From the NCBI GenBank assembly GCA_937927335.1, contig CALBDU010000004.1, forward strand, positions 124,001 to 188,000: DNA of 64,000 bases, given 5' to 3'. This DNA is from an uncultured Clostridium sp. (lineage in GTDB: Bacteria; Bacillota; Clostridia; Clostridiales; Clostridiaceae). Below, piece by piece: positions 8,958 through 16,306 of the stretch (the first letter of the stretch is position 1; each line of letters opens with the position of its first letter). A model generated the notes under the pieces. That model made no database searches, was not told where the DNA came from, and saw nothing but the letters and a program-made list of their open reading frames with translations. Position numbers and translations under genes: made by a program.

Positions 8958-9028
8958 TTGTTATCACCTACCCTTTAATATGATATACTTATATAGATAT
9001 TTTATACAAAGAAATTGAGGTATCATAT

Positions 9029-10792
9029 ATGGGCAATAATTTTAATCTTATTATTGAAGAATTATATAATATCATAATACAGCCTATTGACTGGGTTTAC
9101 AAGCTTACGGCCATAAAAAAATACAAAAAGCTTCTAATGATGAGTCAGGAAATGAGCTTTTCGGACAAATACTGCCTGGAGGCCAGAAATCACAAGGAAA
9201 AGGGAATTGTGTATACTCCTTTGGAAATATCAAATTACATAGTGAAAAATGTTATAAAGCCTAAGGATATTGTCACCAATCCGTTTATTAAGATTATTGA
9301 TCCAGCTTGTGGCAGCGGAAATATTATTGTGCCCTGTTTTGTCTATTTAAGAGAAGTATATTTGGAAAACATGGATAAGATTAATGAGCTCCATAATTTG
9401 GGACTTACTTCATTTAATATAAACAGACATATCATTGATAAAAATATTTTTGGCTATGATCTGGATCCTGTTGGTTTAAAGGTTCTGATAATAGATTTGT
9501 TTATAAAATCGGGATATGTAAACGAAAGTAATTTTTACCAAGGTGACTTTTTAATAGATGAAATTAAAGGAAATTTCAATATAATTTTGGGGAATCCCCC
9601 CTATGTTGGTCATAAAATGGTGGATAGGTCTTATTCAAAAATATTAAAAGAAAAATATAAAGGAATATTTAAGGATAAGGGGGACATATCCTACTGCTTT
9701 TTTAAAAGATCTCTGGACTTGTTGGAGAACGAAGGCTTAGCTTTGAGAAAGCTTGGCTTTATAACCTCCAGATATTTTATGGAGTCTCCCAGTGGAATTG
9801 AGCTAAGAAAGCTTCTAAATCAGGGAGCATTAGAAAAAATTGTAGATTTTTACGGCATCAGGCCTTTCAAAGGCATAGGAATAGACCCTGTAATAGTTTT
9901 AATGAACCTCAATAAGAAATGTGATGCCGTTGAGGTTTTCAAACCGTCAAAAAGCAAGGCCAGGTATAAAAATGATTTTATTAACTCAGTTTTGTTAAAT
10001 CAAGGTAAAGAATATCAGCATTTTCGCATAAAACAGGCTGAACTAAAGGAAAATGGCTGGATATTAAAAAATGAAGAGGAATTAAATATAATAAAAAAGA
10101 TAGAGGAAAAGTGCAGTAAAAGATTAAGTGATATATGCAAAAGCAATCAGGGAATAATCACAGGCTGCGACAAGGCTTTTGTGCTGGACCAGGAAGCTTG
10201 TGAACGGGAGAACATAGAGCCGGTGCTTCTTAAACCCTGGATTAAAAGTACAAGCATTGAAAAATGCAAGGTGAAAAATACTGGAATGTATTTAATTTAC
10301 TCTGATTTGATTAATGATGAAAAGGATTTTCCAAATGCCGTGGGCTATATATCAAAATACAGGGATAAGCTTCTCCAGCGGCGGGAATGCAAAACAGGAG
10401 CAAGGAAATGGTACATGCTTCAGTGGGGAAGGAAGCAGGAACTGTTCGAAGAACAAAATATTATTTTCCCTTACAAATCCAGCAGCAACAGGTTTGCCAA
10501 GGCTTCAGGAATTTATTTCAGCGCTGATGTTTACTCGCTTACTATTAATGAAGGCGCAGAGATGGAAGGGGATAAGCTCCTCAGGCTATTAAACAGCAGC
10601 ACCTACGAGTTTTACTTTAAAAGCTTCGCAAAGAAACTGGGAGAGGATCAGTACGAATATTATCCCAATAATGTTATGAAGCTTGGGATACCGGCTGATT
10701 CACCTGAGCAATTCAGCTGTGAACAGGAAATATTTAATTTTTTTGGTCTTGATGATAGGGAAATTTGGATAATTAAGGATGCTATAAAGTAA
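9029..10792 (+). CDS. camA: CamA-like orphan N6-adenine DNA methyltransferase
   Basis: A 587-residue gamma-type adenine methyltransferase with a C-terminal target-recognition domain. YTPLEISNYIV (~67) precedes motif I IDPACGSGNI (~90-99); GYDLDP (~145) follows; the catalytic motif IV is NPPY (~188-191). The C-terminal segments NQGIITGCDKAF, RRECKTGARKWY, QWGRKQ and FPYKSS closely match, from memory, Clostridioides difficile CamA (CD2758), which methylates the last A of CAAAAA and affects sporulation and biofilm. Length (CamA 577) and N-to-C order agree. No restriction endonuclease gene adjoins it, so it looks like an orphan. Divergent pdaA and the upstream surface-glycan genes recall the cell-wall surroundings of CD2758. 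The exact recognition site here is inference. Confidence 0.88.
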   Translation: MGNNFNLIIEELYNIIIQPIDWVYKLTAIKKYKKLLMMSQEMSFSDKYCLEARNHKEKGIVYTPLEISNYIVKNVIKPKDIVTNPFIKIIDPACGSGNIIVPCFVYLREVYLENMDKINELHNLGLTSFNINRHIIDKNIFGYDLDPVGLKVLIIDLFIKSGYVNESNFYQGDFLIDEIKGNFNIILGNPPYVGHKMVDRSYSKILKEKYKGIFKDKGDISYCFFKRSLDLLENEGLALRKLGFITSRYFMESPSGIELRKLLNQGALEKIVDFYGIRPFKGIGIDPVIVLMNLNKKCDAVEVFKPSKSKARYKNDFINSVLLNQGKEYQHFRIKQAELKENGWILKNEEELNIIKKIEEKCSKRLSDICKSNQGIITGCDKAFVLDQEACERENIEPVLLKPWIKSTSIEKCKVKNTGMYLIYSDLINDEKDFPNAVGYISKYRDKLLQRRECKTGARKWYMLQWGRKQELFEEQNIIFPYKSSSNRFAKASGIYFSADVYSLTINEGAEMEGDKLLRLLNSSTYEFYFKSFAKKLGEDQYEYYPNNVMKLGIPADSPEQFSCEQEIFNFFGLDDREIWIIKDAIK

Positions 10793-10809
10793 TAAAAGGC
10801 GCTGAACAG

Positions 10810-10842
10810 AAGGCTTACATTCCAGGTTGTAGGAGCCTTTAA
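10810..10842 (+). terminator. Probable terminator of the camA-like gene
   Basis: AAGGCTTACA and TGTA-GG-AGCCTT form a stem with a two-base bulge and an 8-base loop, followed by a short TTTAATAT tail, 18 bases after the methyltransferase stop. The tail is weak, so termination may be partial. Confidence 0.5.
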
Positions 10843-10860
10843 TATGACCCATCTGAAAGC

Positions 10861-10955
10861 TAGAGTCTTTTGGGAAAATTTAATACAGCAGGTTTAATAG
10901 AAGTTGAAAAAATATTAGTAGTCTGAAATTTTTCGTGAATATTAAGCCTGCTATT
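10861..10955. repeat. Repeat A, copy 1 (island, left)
   Basis: This stretch aligns over about 95 bases with 12534-12632. Shared blocks include CTTTTGGGA, AGGTTTAATAG-AAGTTGAAAAA, GTAGTCTG-AAAT, GTGAATAT and GCCTGCTAT. A shorter, more diverged echo follows at 10976-11024. No reading frame is supported. Together with repeat B it forms a composite unit flanking the DUF559-like gene. Confidence 0.7.
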
Positions 10956-11049
10956 ACTTTTTTGCCGCAGCGGGTGCAAAATTTCAGTAACCTGGGAGTT
11001 CTTTGTGAATATAAGAGCCGTTATGAGTATTGTGGTCCAAGGGAGTACA

Positions 11050-11093
11050 GACATTTTCTTGGACTTGCTGATTAGCTAGTCCAAGAAAATGTC
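11050..11093. repeat. Perfect 16-bp inverted repeat (hairpin)
   Basis: GACATTTTCTTGGACT (11050-11065) is the exact reverse complement of AGTCCAAGAAAATGTC (11078-11093), separated by 12 bases. No T-run follows on either strand, so it is not a standard terminator. It lies between repeats A and B of the first composite unit and is absent from the second. Confidence 0.8.
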
Positions 11094-11104
11094 CGCACCC
11101 CCAA

Positions 11105-11224
11105 AGTGTGCAAAATTTCAATTGATGTTCAATTTATAGATAAAAATGACCTGAAAACAGACATAAATGTAGCCGAAAGCTAATTATTAACAAAAAAAAC
11201 AACACACTACTTGAAATTTTGCAC
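11105..11224. repeat. MITE-like element B, copy 1
   Basis: A 120-bp AT-rich segment bounded by perfect 14-bp terminal inverted repeats: GTGCAAAATTTCAA at 11108-11121 and TTGAAATTTTGCAC at 11211-11224. It is about 85-90% identical by eye to 12707-12826. It has no coding capacity. Size, inverted ends and multiple copies fit a miniature inverted-repeat element, although I see no clear target-site duplication. Confidence 0.7.
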
Positions 11225-11310
11225 AAAAAAGTGGGTATAATTCATGATGAAAGATTAACTGATTTATTATAAAGCATGAAAATCCACTAATTTATAAGGA
11301 ATTTAATTGT

Positions 11311-12195
11311 ATGAAAGATTATTTAAGTCATTATTCAGCTGCTGCCTATTGGAAGATTCCATATCTTGAAACCGTTCTTGGCTCAGAAATTGCAGAAACA
11401 AACCCGATGGATTTTACTGTATCTACACTCAGTGACAGGTCTCGAAAAAAGGGACGGATTATCCACTGGTGTAAGCTTGCCCTGCCTGCCGGGGCATTAG
11501 TATCAAAAAGCGATAAAACAGTTGCATCACCTGAATTGACATTTCTTGAGCTTGCGGATAAATTGAGCATCCACCAGCTAATACTGCTTGGACTTCAACT
11601 TTGTTCCCACTCGCCGGGAAATCCTTCCGAGGCTATCACCACAAAGCGAAAACTCAAGACCTTTCTGGCAAAAACTCCGGGACATCGAGGGTACCGCAAA
11701 GCTTTACGAGCGGTGAAATACATCGAAAACGGTTCTGCTTCTTTTATGGAATCCATGGCATATATGGTTCTGACTCTGCCCCATGCCCTGGGGGGATATG
11801 GACTTAGCGGCCCTGTATTTAACCATGAGATAAAGCTTAGGGGCAAAGGGGGCAAACGTCTTAGTCAGAAACGCTGCTTAGCCGATTTGTTTTATAAGCA
11901 GGCAAAGCTGGCAGTTGAATATCAAAGCTTCACTTTTCACAGCAGTCCATCAGAGCAGGGGAAGGATATGATGCGGTCTGCTGTTCTTTACAGGCAGGGT
12001 ATTGAAGTAATGTTTCTGAGCACCATTCAGCTATACGATAAGGATGCCTGTCAGGATTTTGCTCTTAATCTCGCCGCTCAACTTGGGAAGCGCATACAAA
12101 TACGTACCAGGAAATTCCACAGGATGCAGGGGCTTCTCAGAGCACTATTACCAGAGGAAAAGCCTTCGGATAAATCTTGTGATGGTAAGCTATAG
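11311..12195 (+). CDS. DUF559/AbiEi-like protein with endonuclease-type fold
   Basis: A 294-residue protein, not confidently named. The layout matches AbiEi/DUF559-type proteins: a short N-terminal segment like their winged-helix start (LSHYSAAAYW); a middle section ending ASPELTFLELA, as in families reading SPERTLLDLA; then an ESMAYMVL helix; and a C-terminal LADLFYKQAKLAVEYQS core like the D...ExD core of Vsr/DUF559 nuclease folds. Here the second acidic residue is replaced by Gln, so catalysis is doubtful. Start ATG 11311 has a weak site (AAGGAATTTAA). Base composition looks richer in G+C than the flanking genes, and it sits between repeated A/B units, suggesting acquisition. It could be an antitoxin-like regulator rather than a nuclease. 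Confidence 0.6.
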   Translation: MKDYLSHYSAAAYWKIPYLETVLGSEIAETNPMDFTVSTLSDRSRKKGRIIHWCKLALPAGALVSKSDKTVASPELTFLELADKLSIHQLILLGLQLCSHSPGNPSEAITTKRKLKTFLAKTPGHRGYRKALRAVKYIENGSASFMESMAYMVLTLPHALGGYGLSGPVFNHEIKLRGKGGKRLSQKRCLADLFYKQAKLAVEYQSFTFHSSPSEQGKDMMRSAVLYRQGIEVMFLSTIQLYDKDACQDFALNLAAQLGKRIQIRTRKFHRMQGLLRALLPEEKPSDKSCDGKL

Positions 12196-12196
12196 C

Positions 12197-12243
12197 AAAA
12201 AACTTCATATCCCGGTTGTGGAGCCGGTATATGAAGTTTTTCT
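12197..12243 (+). terminator. Terminator of the DUF559-like gene
   Basis: AAAACTTCATAT-c-CCGG pairs with CCGG-t-ATATGAAGTTTT around an 8-base loop, immediately after the stop codon. The A-run and T-run on the two arms would make it work in both directions. Confidence 0.8.
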
Positions 12244-12533
12244 ATTGATTGATAAATTTCAATTTACATGGAAGTAATTTTCCTATTTTTACTTTGTGTT
12301 TTAGTTGGAAGTATAGATATTAAAAGCTGGGACAATAGTTTCACATTAGTTTTTGTCAATGGGCGGGCTATGATCTATGAAACTGTGACCTCGTGATAAA
12401 AATGAATGCATTTTTAGGTGCTGACCTCGTGAGAGGGGGGTTCGGACATTAATTTTTCCTCCCAGGGTATGAAACTTTTTGGAATTTTGCCCACCCTTGA
12501 GTATGAGCCATTAACATCTCCCACCCGAAGGTA
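12244..12533. other. Non-coding island sequence, possible mobile-element debris
   Basis: No supportable gene on either strand. It contains TGACCTCGTGA twice (12387-12397 and 12422-12432) around a small palindrome AAAAATGAATGCATTTTT. A G+C-richer part with CCCACCC-type blocks follows (about 12490-12530). It may be the remains of a mobile element, but no transposase fragment can be recognised. Confidence 0.4.
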
Positions 12534-12632
12534 AGAGCCTTTTGGGAGATCTAGGTATACATTAGGTTTAATAGGAAGTTGAAAAACCAACAGTAGTCTG
12601 GAAATATTTTGTGAATATCAGGCCTGCTATAA
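12534..12632. repeat. Repeat A, copy 2 (island, right)
   Basis: Second copy of the sequence at 10861-10955, in the same orientation, with scattered substitutions and small indels. It is followed 74 bases later by the second copy of element B; in the first unit the gap is about 150 bases and includes the 16-bp inverted repeat. Confidence 0.7.
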
Positions 12633-12706
12633 GATTTTTAGTCAAGTCCTTTTTTTGCTTATCCGATTTACACCATTATACGGACATAATTAGATTTTTG
12701 ACCCAG

Positions 12707-12826
12707 AGTGTGCAAAATTTCAATTAATGTTCAATTTATAGTTAAAAATCACCTGAAAACAGACATAAATATAGCCGAAAGCTAAATATTAACCAAAAAA
12801 ACAGCACACTACTTGAAATTTTGCTC
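12707..12826. repeat. MITE-like element B, copy 2
   Basis: Same 120-bp element as at 11105-11224, in direct orientation. The left inverted end GTGCAAAATTTCAA is intact (12710-12723); the right end TTGAAATTTTGCTC (12813-12826) has one mismatch. No coding capacity. Confidence 0.7.
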
Positions 12827-12972
12827 ATAATAATGGCTCCGACATAAAATTCAACCCCCAGGCTCCTCATCTTATGGTGTGATATATAGCGCGAAATAAA
12901 TCTGGCAGAAACTTTGAACTTATTATTATCTAAGACTTGAATGAATCAAGCATTAAAGAATCATAAGAATCT

Positions 12973-13175
12973 GGAACCGAGGCCAAGAGCCTCCATATAA
13001 AGAGGATTACGGACAAGCAATAAAGTAGAATAAAAAACCTCGGAACCGGCGCCCGGCGCCTGCCAGGCAAAGAGCGGACGAGCATCATAGTAAAATAAAA
13101 CCCGGAACCGGTGCCAGGCCCTGCTAAGCAAAGAGCGGACAAGCATTAGAAACCATGAAAAAACCTGGAACCACT
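12973..13175. repeat. Degenerate tandem repeat, ~62-69-bp period
   Basis: GGAACC recurs at 12973, 13042, 13104 and 13167 (spacings 69, 62, 63). In each of the first three units a GGAC(A/G)AGCA block follows near its end (13011, 13076, 13137). The second and third units are most alike, sharing GCAAAGAGCGGAC, and contain short G+C-rich palindromes such as GGCGCCCGGCGCC. No convincing gene is present. The last, truncated unit merges with the terminator of speE. Confidence 0.7.
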
Positions 13176-13190
13176 TATGGCAGCCCAGGT
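13157..13190 (-). terminator. Terminator of speE
   Basis: On the minus strand ACCTGG and CCAGGT pair around a 16-base loop and are followed by TTTTTT. The hairpin starts 9 bases after the speE stop codon. Confidence 0.7.
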
Positions 13191-13198
13191 ATAAAGGT

Positions 13199-14026
13199 TT
13201 ATTTTATTAAATCCTCCACATATTTTGGAAGTACAAAACTTGCCTTGTGGATCTTCTTTGTATAGTATTTTGTTTCAAATTCAACTGTTTTTGAAAGGTC
13301 TGCATTTTCAGGGTCATATTTTTTGGAACCTATAGTAAAGCTCCAGTACCCGCCGGGATACGTAGGAATTGCAGCCATAAAAAGCTTTGTAACCGGGAAA
13401 ACAGCCTTTGCATCATTGAAAACCTTTTTTACTACCTCTGGAAGGTAGAAAGGGGTTTCTGTCTGGGCTACAAATATACCTCCATCGGTAAGGCATTCCG
13501 ACAGTTCCTTGTAGAAGCTTCCGCCGAAAAGACCTTCAGCAGCACCGAATGGGTCTGTTGAATCTACAATTATTACATCAAATTCGTTTTTATGTTCGTG
13601 GACATATTTAATACCATCACCAATAAATATTTCACATCTTGGATTATCAAGAGCGCCGCTTATTTCAGGAAGGTACTTCCTGCACTCCTCCACTACACAT
13701 CCATCTATTTCACATAAAACTACCTTTTTAACAGAAGGATGCTTAAGTACTTCCCTTACAGCACCACCATCTCCTCCACCAACAATAAGAACCTTTTCCG
13801 GGTTTGGATGGGTAAACAGCGGAATGTGAGTTATCATTTCGTGATAAACATATTCATCCTTTATTGTAGTTTGTACAATTCCATCCAGCAGCAGCATCCT
13901 GCCGAAGCTGTATGAATCTACAATAGCAAGGTCCTGATATTCAGTCTGCTTTCTTACCAGGGTTTCCTTTATTTTATAAGTCATGGCAGCGTCTTCTATC
14001 TGACCTTCCTTTATCCACATATCCAT
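13199..14026 (-). CDS. speE: Polyamine aminopropyltransferase (spermidine synthase)
   Basis: A 275-residue enzyme that transfers the aminopropyl group of decarboxylated S-adenosylmethionine to putrescine, giving spermidine and methylthioadenosine. The Rossmann glycine loop GGGDGGAVREV (~78) and the DSTDP segment (~152), with the catalytic Asp, are intact; the N-terminal beta domain has the usual LDGIVQTT. The start at 14026 follows GGAGG by 7 bases; two upstream in-frame ATGs do not. No speD or other polyamine gene is adjacent. The MTA product could feed the mtaD-type deaminase at 22722. It is divergent from spoIIAA. Confidence 0.93.
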   Translation of the reverse strand: MDMWIKEGQIEDAAMTYKIKETLVRKQTEYQDLAIVDSYSFGRMLLLDGIVQTTIKDEYVYHEMITHIPLFTHPNPEKVLIVGGGDGGAVREVLKHPSVKKVVLCEIDGCVVEECRKYLPEISGALDNPRCEIFIGDGIKYVHEHKNEFDVIIVDSTDPFGAAEGLFGGSFYKELSECLTDGGIFVAQTETPFYLPEVVKKVFNDAKAVFPVTKLFMAAIPTYPGGYWSFTIGSKKYDPENADLSKTVEFETKYYTKKIHKASFVLPKYVEDLIK

Positions 14027-14226
14027 ATGAATTCCTCCTGACATTTTTATTTCTTTAAGCAAATTAAATTATAGCAATACGTAAAATAAATATCAATAAT
14101 GAATAATATTATCTAACTTGGTAATAATATTAAAAGTATTTTGATTAAACTAGAAGGAAAATAATGGAATATATAGAATATATAAATATATCCATAATTT
14201 ACATAATTAAACATGGGGGGAGAAAA

Positions 14227-14562
14227 ATGCATTTAGAATTTGAAAACATTAAAGACATACTGGTAGTACATATGAAAGGTGAATTGGATCATCACAGCGC
14301 AGAGGAAGTAAGAAATCTTATAGATGACAGACTGGATAGGAGCAGAATTACAAAGTTGATACTTGACTTCTCAGGTGTTACATTTATGGACAGTTCAGGA
14401 ATTGGGGTGGTTATTGGCAGATATAAAAAACTGCTTGCAAAACAGGGAAGCATTTGCGTCACAAACATTAATGATACAATACGGCGGGTATTCGAGATAT
14501 CCGGGATGTTTAAGATAATTAATGTTTATGACAAGCTTCAAAATGCTATTGAGAGAGTTTAG
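14227..14562 (+). CDS. spoIIAA: Anti-sigma F factor antagonist SpoIIAA
   Basis: A 111-residue STAS-domain protein. The MDSSGIGV motif holds the serine (Ser56 or Ser57) that SpoIIAB phosphorylates and SpoIIE dephosphorylates. Unphosphorylated SpoIIAA binds SpoIIAB and frees sigma F in the forespore. The start at 14227 has GGGGGAG 4 bases upstream; an in-frame ATG at 14164 is not preceded by a ribosome binding site. First gene of the spoIIA operon, 12 bases before spoIIAB. I could not convince myself of a sigma H or Spo0A site upstream. Confidence 0.95.
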   Translation: MHLEFENIKDILVVHMKGELDHHSAEEVRNLIDDRLDRSRITKLILDFSGVTFMDSSGIGVVIGRYKKLLAKQGSICVTNINDTIRRVFEISGMFKIINVYDKLQNAIERV

Positions 14563-14574
14563 GGGGAATTGAAC

Positions 14575-15003
14575 ATGTTCGAAAATATGATGAAAATAGA
14601 ATTTTTAAGCAAGTCTCAGAATGAAAGCTTTGCCCGGGTGGCAGTGGCTGCATTCGCATCACAGCTGGACCCCACCATCGAGGAACTAACAGATATAAGA
14701 ACAGCAGTTTCAGAGGCAGTTACAAATTCAATTATTCACGGATATGAAAATAAGGAAAGCGGCATAGTTAAAATACAGGCATATATAAGAAACAGGGAAA
14801 TAGAAGTTATAGTGGAGGATGGCGGCAGGGGAATAGATGATATAGAACAGGCCATGCAGCCATTATATACCTCCAGGCCCGATCTTGAAAGGTCCGGTAT
14901 GGGCTTCACGGTTATGGAGACGTTTATGGACAGTCTTCAGGTGGAATCCGAACAAGGAAAGGGAACGAAAATTACCATGAAAAAGCTTTTTAAAGCTGTA
15001 TAA
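14575..15003 (+). CDS. spoIIAB: Anti-sigma F factor / serine kinase SpoIIAB
   Basis: A 142-residue GHKL-type ATPase that holds sigma F inactive and phosphorylates SpoIIAA. The N-box EAVTNSIIHGY (~45-55), the G1 box EDGGRGID (~80-87) and the G2 region RSGMGF (~107-112) are present. ATG 14575 follows AGGGGG; TTG 14569 is the alternative. Tightly linked to spoIIAA and sigF, as in other spore formers. Confidence 0.95.
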   Translation: MFENMMKIEFLSKSQNESFARVAVAAFASQLDPTIEELTDIRTAVSEAVTNSIIHGYENKESGIVKIQAYIRNREIEVIVEDGGRGIDDIEQAMQPLYTSRPDLERSGMGFTVMETFMDSLQVESEQGKGTKITMKKLFKAV

Positions 15004-15015
15004 AGGTGGGAATAT

Positions 15016-15762
15016 ATGAGTGACAGTGTAGTCTTCAGGGACTATGAAAACAACGTGCCGCTGATACAAAAGTCAAGACAGGGGGATAAGAATGCTTTAA
15101 ATCAGCTCATTGAGCTTAATATACCCTTGGTGTCAGCAATAAGCAAGAAATTTTTGAATCGTGGATATGAGTATGAGGATATATTTCAAATAGGCTGCCT
15201 TGGCCTTGTTAAAGCCATAAATAATTTTGATCCGGAATTTAACGTGAAGTTTTCCACCTATGCTGTACCCATGATAATGGGTGAGATTAAACGTTTTTTA
15301 AGGGATGACGGAATAATTAAGGTAAGCAGAAGCGTTAAAACTGCAGCCAGAAAAATACATTATGATAAGGAAGCTTTGTCTAAAACATTAAACAGAGAGC
15401 CTACCATAGAGGAGCTTTCGGAATATACAGGAATGAATCAAGAGGATATATTGTTTGCTCTGGAATCCATGAGCAGCATGCTTTATCTTCAGGATACCAT
15501 CCATCAGGATGACGGTGCTCCGGTGCTTCTCATAGATAAACTGGGAGAAACCGGGCAGGAGGATCGTGACATGGTTGATAAAATAGCCTTAAAGGATGCC
15601 CTGGGGGAACTTGATGCCAAATCAAGACAGGTAATAATGCTCAGGTACTTCCGTGATAAAACCCAGAGTCAGGTTGCACAAATGCTTGGCATCAGTCAGG
15701 TTCAGGTATCACGGATTGAGAAAAAGGTTTTAAAGTCCATGCGGGAAAAATTAAGCGGATAA
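15016..15762 (+). CDS. sigF: RNA polymerase sigma-F factor
   Basis: A 248-residue sigma-70-family factor of the sporulation group (SpoIIAC), the first forespore-specific sigma. Region 2 reads FSTYAVPMIMGEIKRFLRD; region 3 has RSVKTAARKI; region 4 has the helix-turn-helix QSQVAQMLGISQVQVSRIEKK. AGGTGGG precedes ATG 15016. A strong terminator follows, separating it from the spoVA genes. Confidence 0.95.
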   Translation: MSDSVVFRDYENNVPLIQKSRQGDKNALNQLIELNIPLVSAISKKFLNRGYEYEDIFQIGCLGLVKAINNFDPEFNVKFSTYAVPMIMGEIKRFLRDDGIIKVSRSVKTAARKIHYDKEALSKTLNREPTIEELSEYTGMNQEDILFALESMSSMLYLQDTIHQDDGAPVLLIDKLGETGQEDRDMVDKIALKDALGELDAKSRQVIMLRYFRDKTQSQVAQMLGISQVQVSRIEKKVLKSMREKLSG

Positions 15763-15777
15763 AAATTATAAAAAATA

Positions 15778-15815
15778 AGTATTTGCATAAAATAACCTAT
15801 GCAAATATTTTTTTT
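15778..15815 (+). terminator. Terminator between sigF and spoVAC
   Basis: TATTTGCATA (15780-15789) pairs perfectly with TATGCAAATA (15798-15807) around 8 bases and runs into eight Ts. It lies only about 17 bases before the likely spoVAC start, leaving no room for a downstream promoter. spoVAC expression must come from read-through or from a promoter inside or before the hairpin. Confidence 0.85.
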
Positions 15816-15832
15816 GATTGGATGTGTTTGAT

Positions 15833-16288
15833 TTGGATAAAAGGGAACAGAATATTAAAAACAAATTTACCCAATATTCAAAAGAGGCAGAACCTAAGCC
15901 CAAGCTTTTAAAGAATTGTTTTAACGCATTTTGGGTAGGAGGATTATTTTGTGATCTGGGACAGCTTTTTATGAATATATTCCTTAACTTTGGCGTTCCC
16001 AGAGATGATGTGGGTACCTACGTTTCTGTGGTGATGGTTTTTATAGGAGCGTTCCTGACCGGTATTGGCGTTTATGACAAAATTGCGGGCTTTGCAGGGG
16101 CTGGAACAGTAGTGCCTATCACAGGGTTTTCCAATTCCATAGTTTCTCCTGCCATGGAATTTAAAAAGGAGGGCTATGTATTTGGGGTGGCGGCAAAAAT
16201 GTTTACTATTGCAGGCCCTGTTCTGGTATATGGCATAGGATCTTCCGTGGTGGTGGGTTTAATATACTACATAATAGGACTTTTTTAG
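15833..16288 (+). CDS. spoVAC: Stage V sporulation protein AC (DPA transport)
   Basis: A membrane protein of about 151 residues with SpoVAC motifs WVGGLFCDLGQ, GIGVYDKIAGFAGAGTVVPITGF and EFKKEGYVFGVA. SpoVAC is part of the forespore inner-membrane apparatus that imports Ca-dipicolinate and releases it on germination; in Bacillus it acts as a mechanosensitive channel. The start is uncertain. TTG 15833 has GGATGTG six bases upstream and is preferred; TTG 15818 or GTG 15824 are in frame but follow a T-run. First of the three spoVA genes here (AC, AD, AE), the usual clostridial minimal set. Confidence 0.92.
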   Translation: MDKREQNIKNKFTQYSKEAEPKPKLLKNCFNAFWVGGLFCDLGQLFMNIFLNFGVPRDDVGTYVSVVMVFIGAFLTGIGVYDKIAGFAGAGTVVPITGFSNSIVSPAMEFKKEGYVFGVAAKMFTIAGPVLVYGIGSSVVVGLIYYIIGLF

Positions 16289-16306
16289 CCTGAAGGGAGG
16301 AATAAA

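Noticed and set aside
10860..11054. 64-codon minus-strand open frame in the island
   Set aside because: It runs through repeat A and the arm of the 16-bp inverted repeat, and has no ribosome binding site or recognisable motif.
9029..12195. A restriction-modification pair (methyltransferase plus DUF559-like gene)
   Set aside because: The genes are 518 bases apart, separated by a terminator and repeats, differ in apparent composition, and the methyltransferase matches the orphan CamA type.
12244..12533. A remnant insertion sequence
   Set aside because: Some blocks look like mobile-element ends, but no transposase fragment or paired inverted ends could be shown, so it is recorded only as undetermined non-coding sequence.
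12973..13175. Possible CRISPR array
   Set aside because: The repeats are whole ~62-69-bp units that resemble each other along their length, with no constant repeat/variable spacer pattern and no cas genes nearby.
14063..14226. A sigma H or Spo0A promoter for spoIIA
   Set aside because: It is expected from biology, but no -35/-10 pair or TTCGTCAA-like box fits well enough to report.
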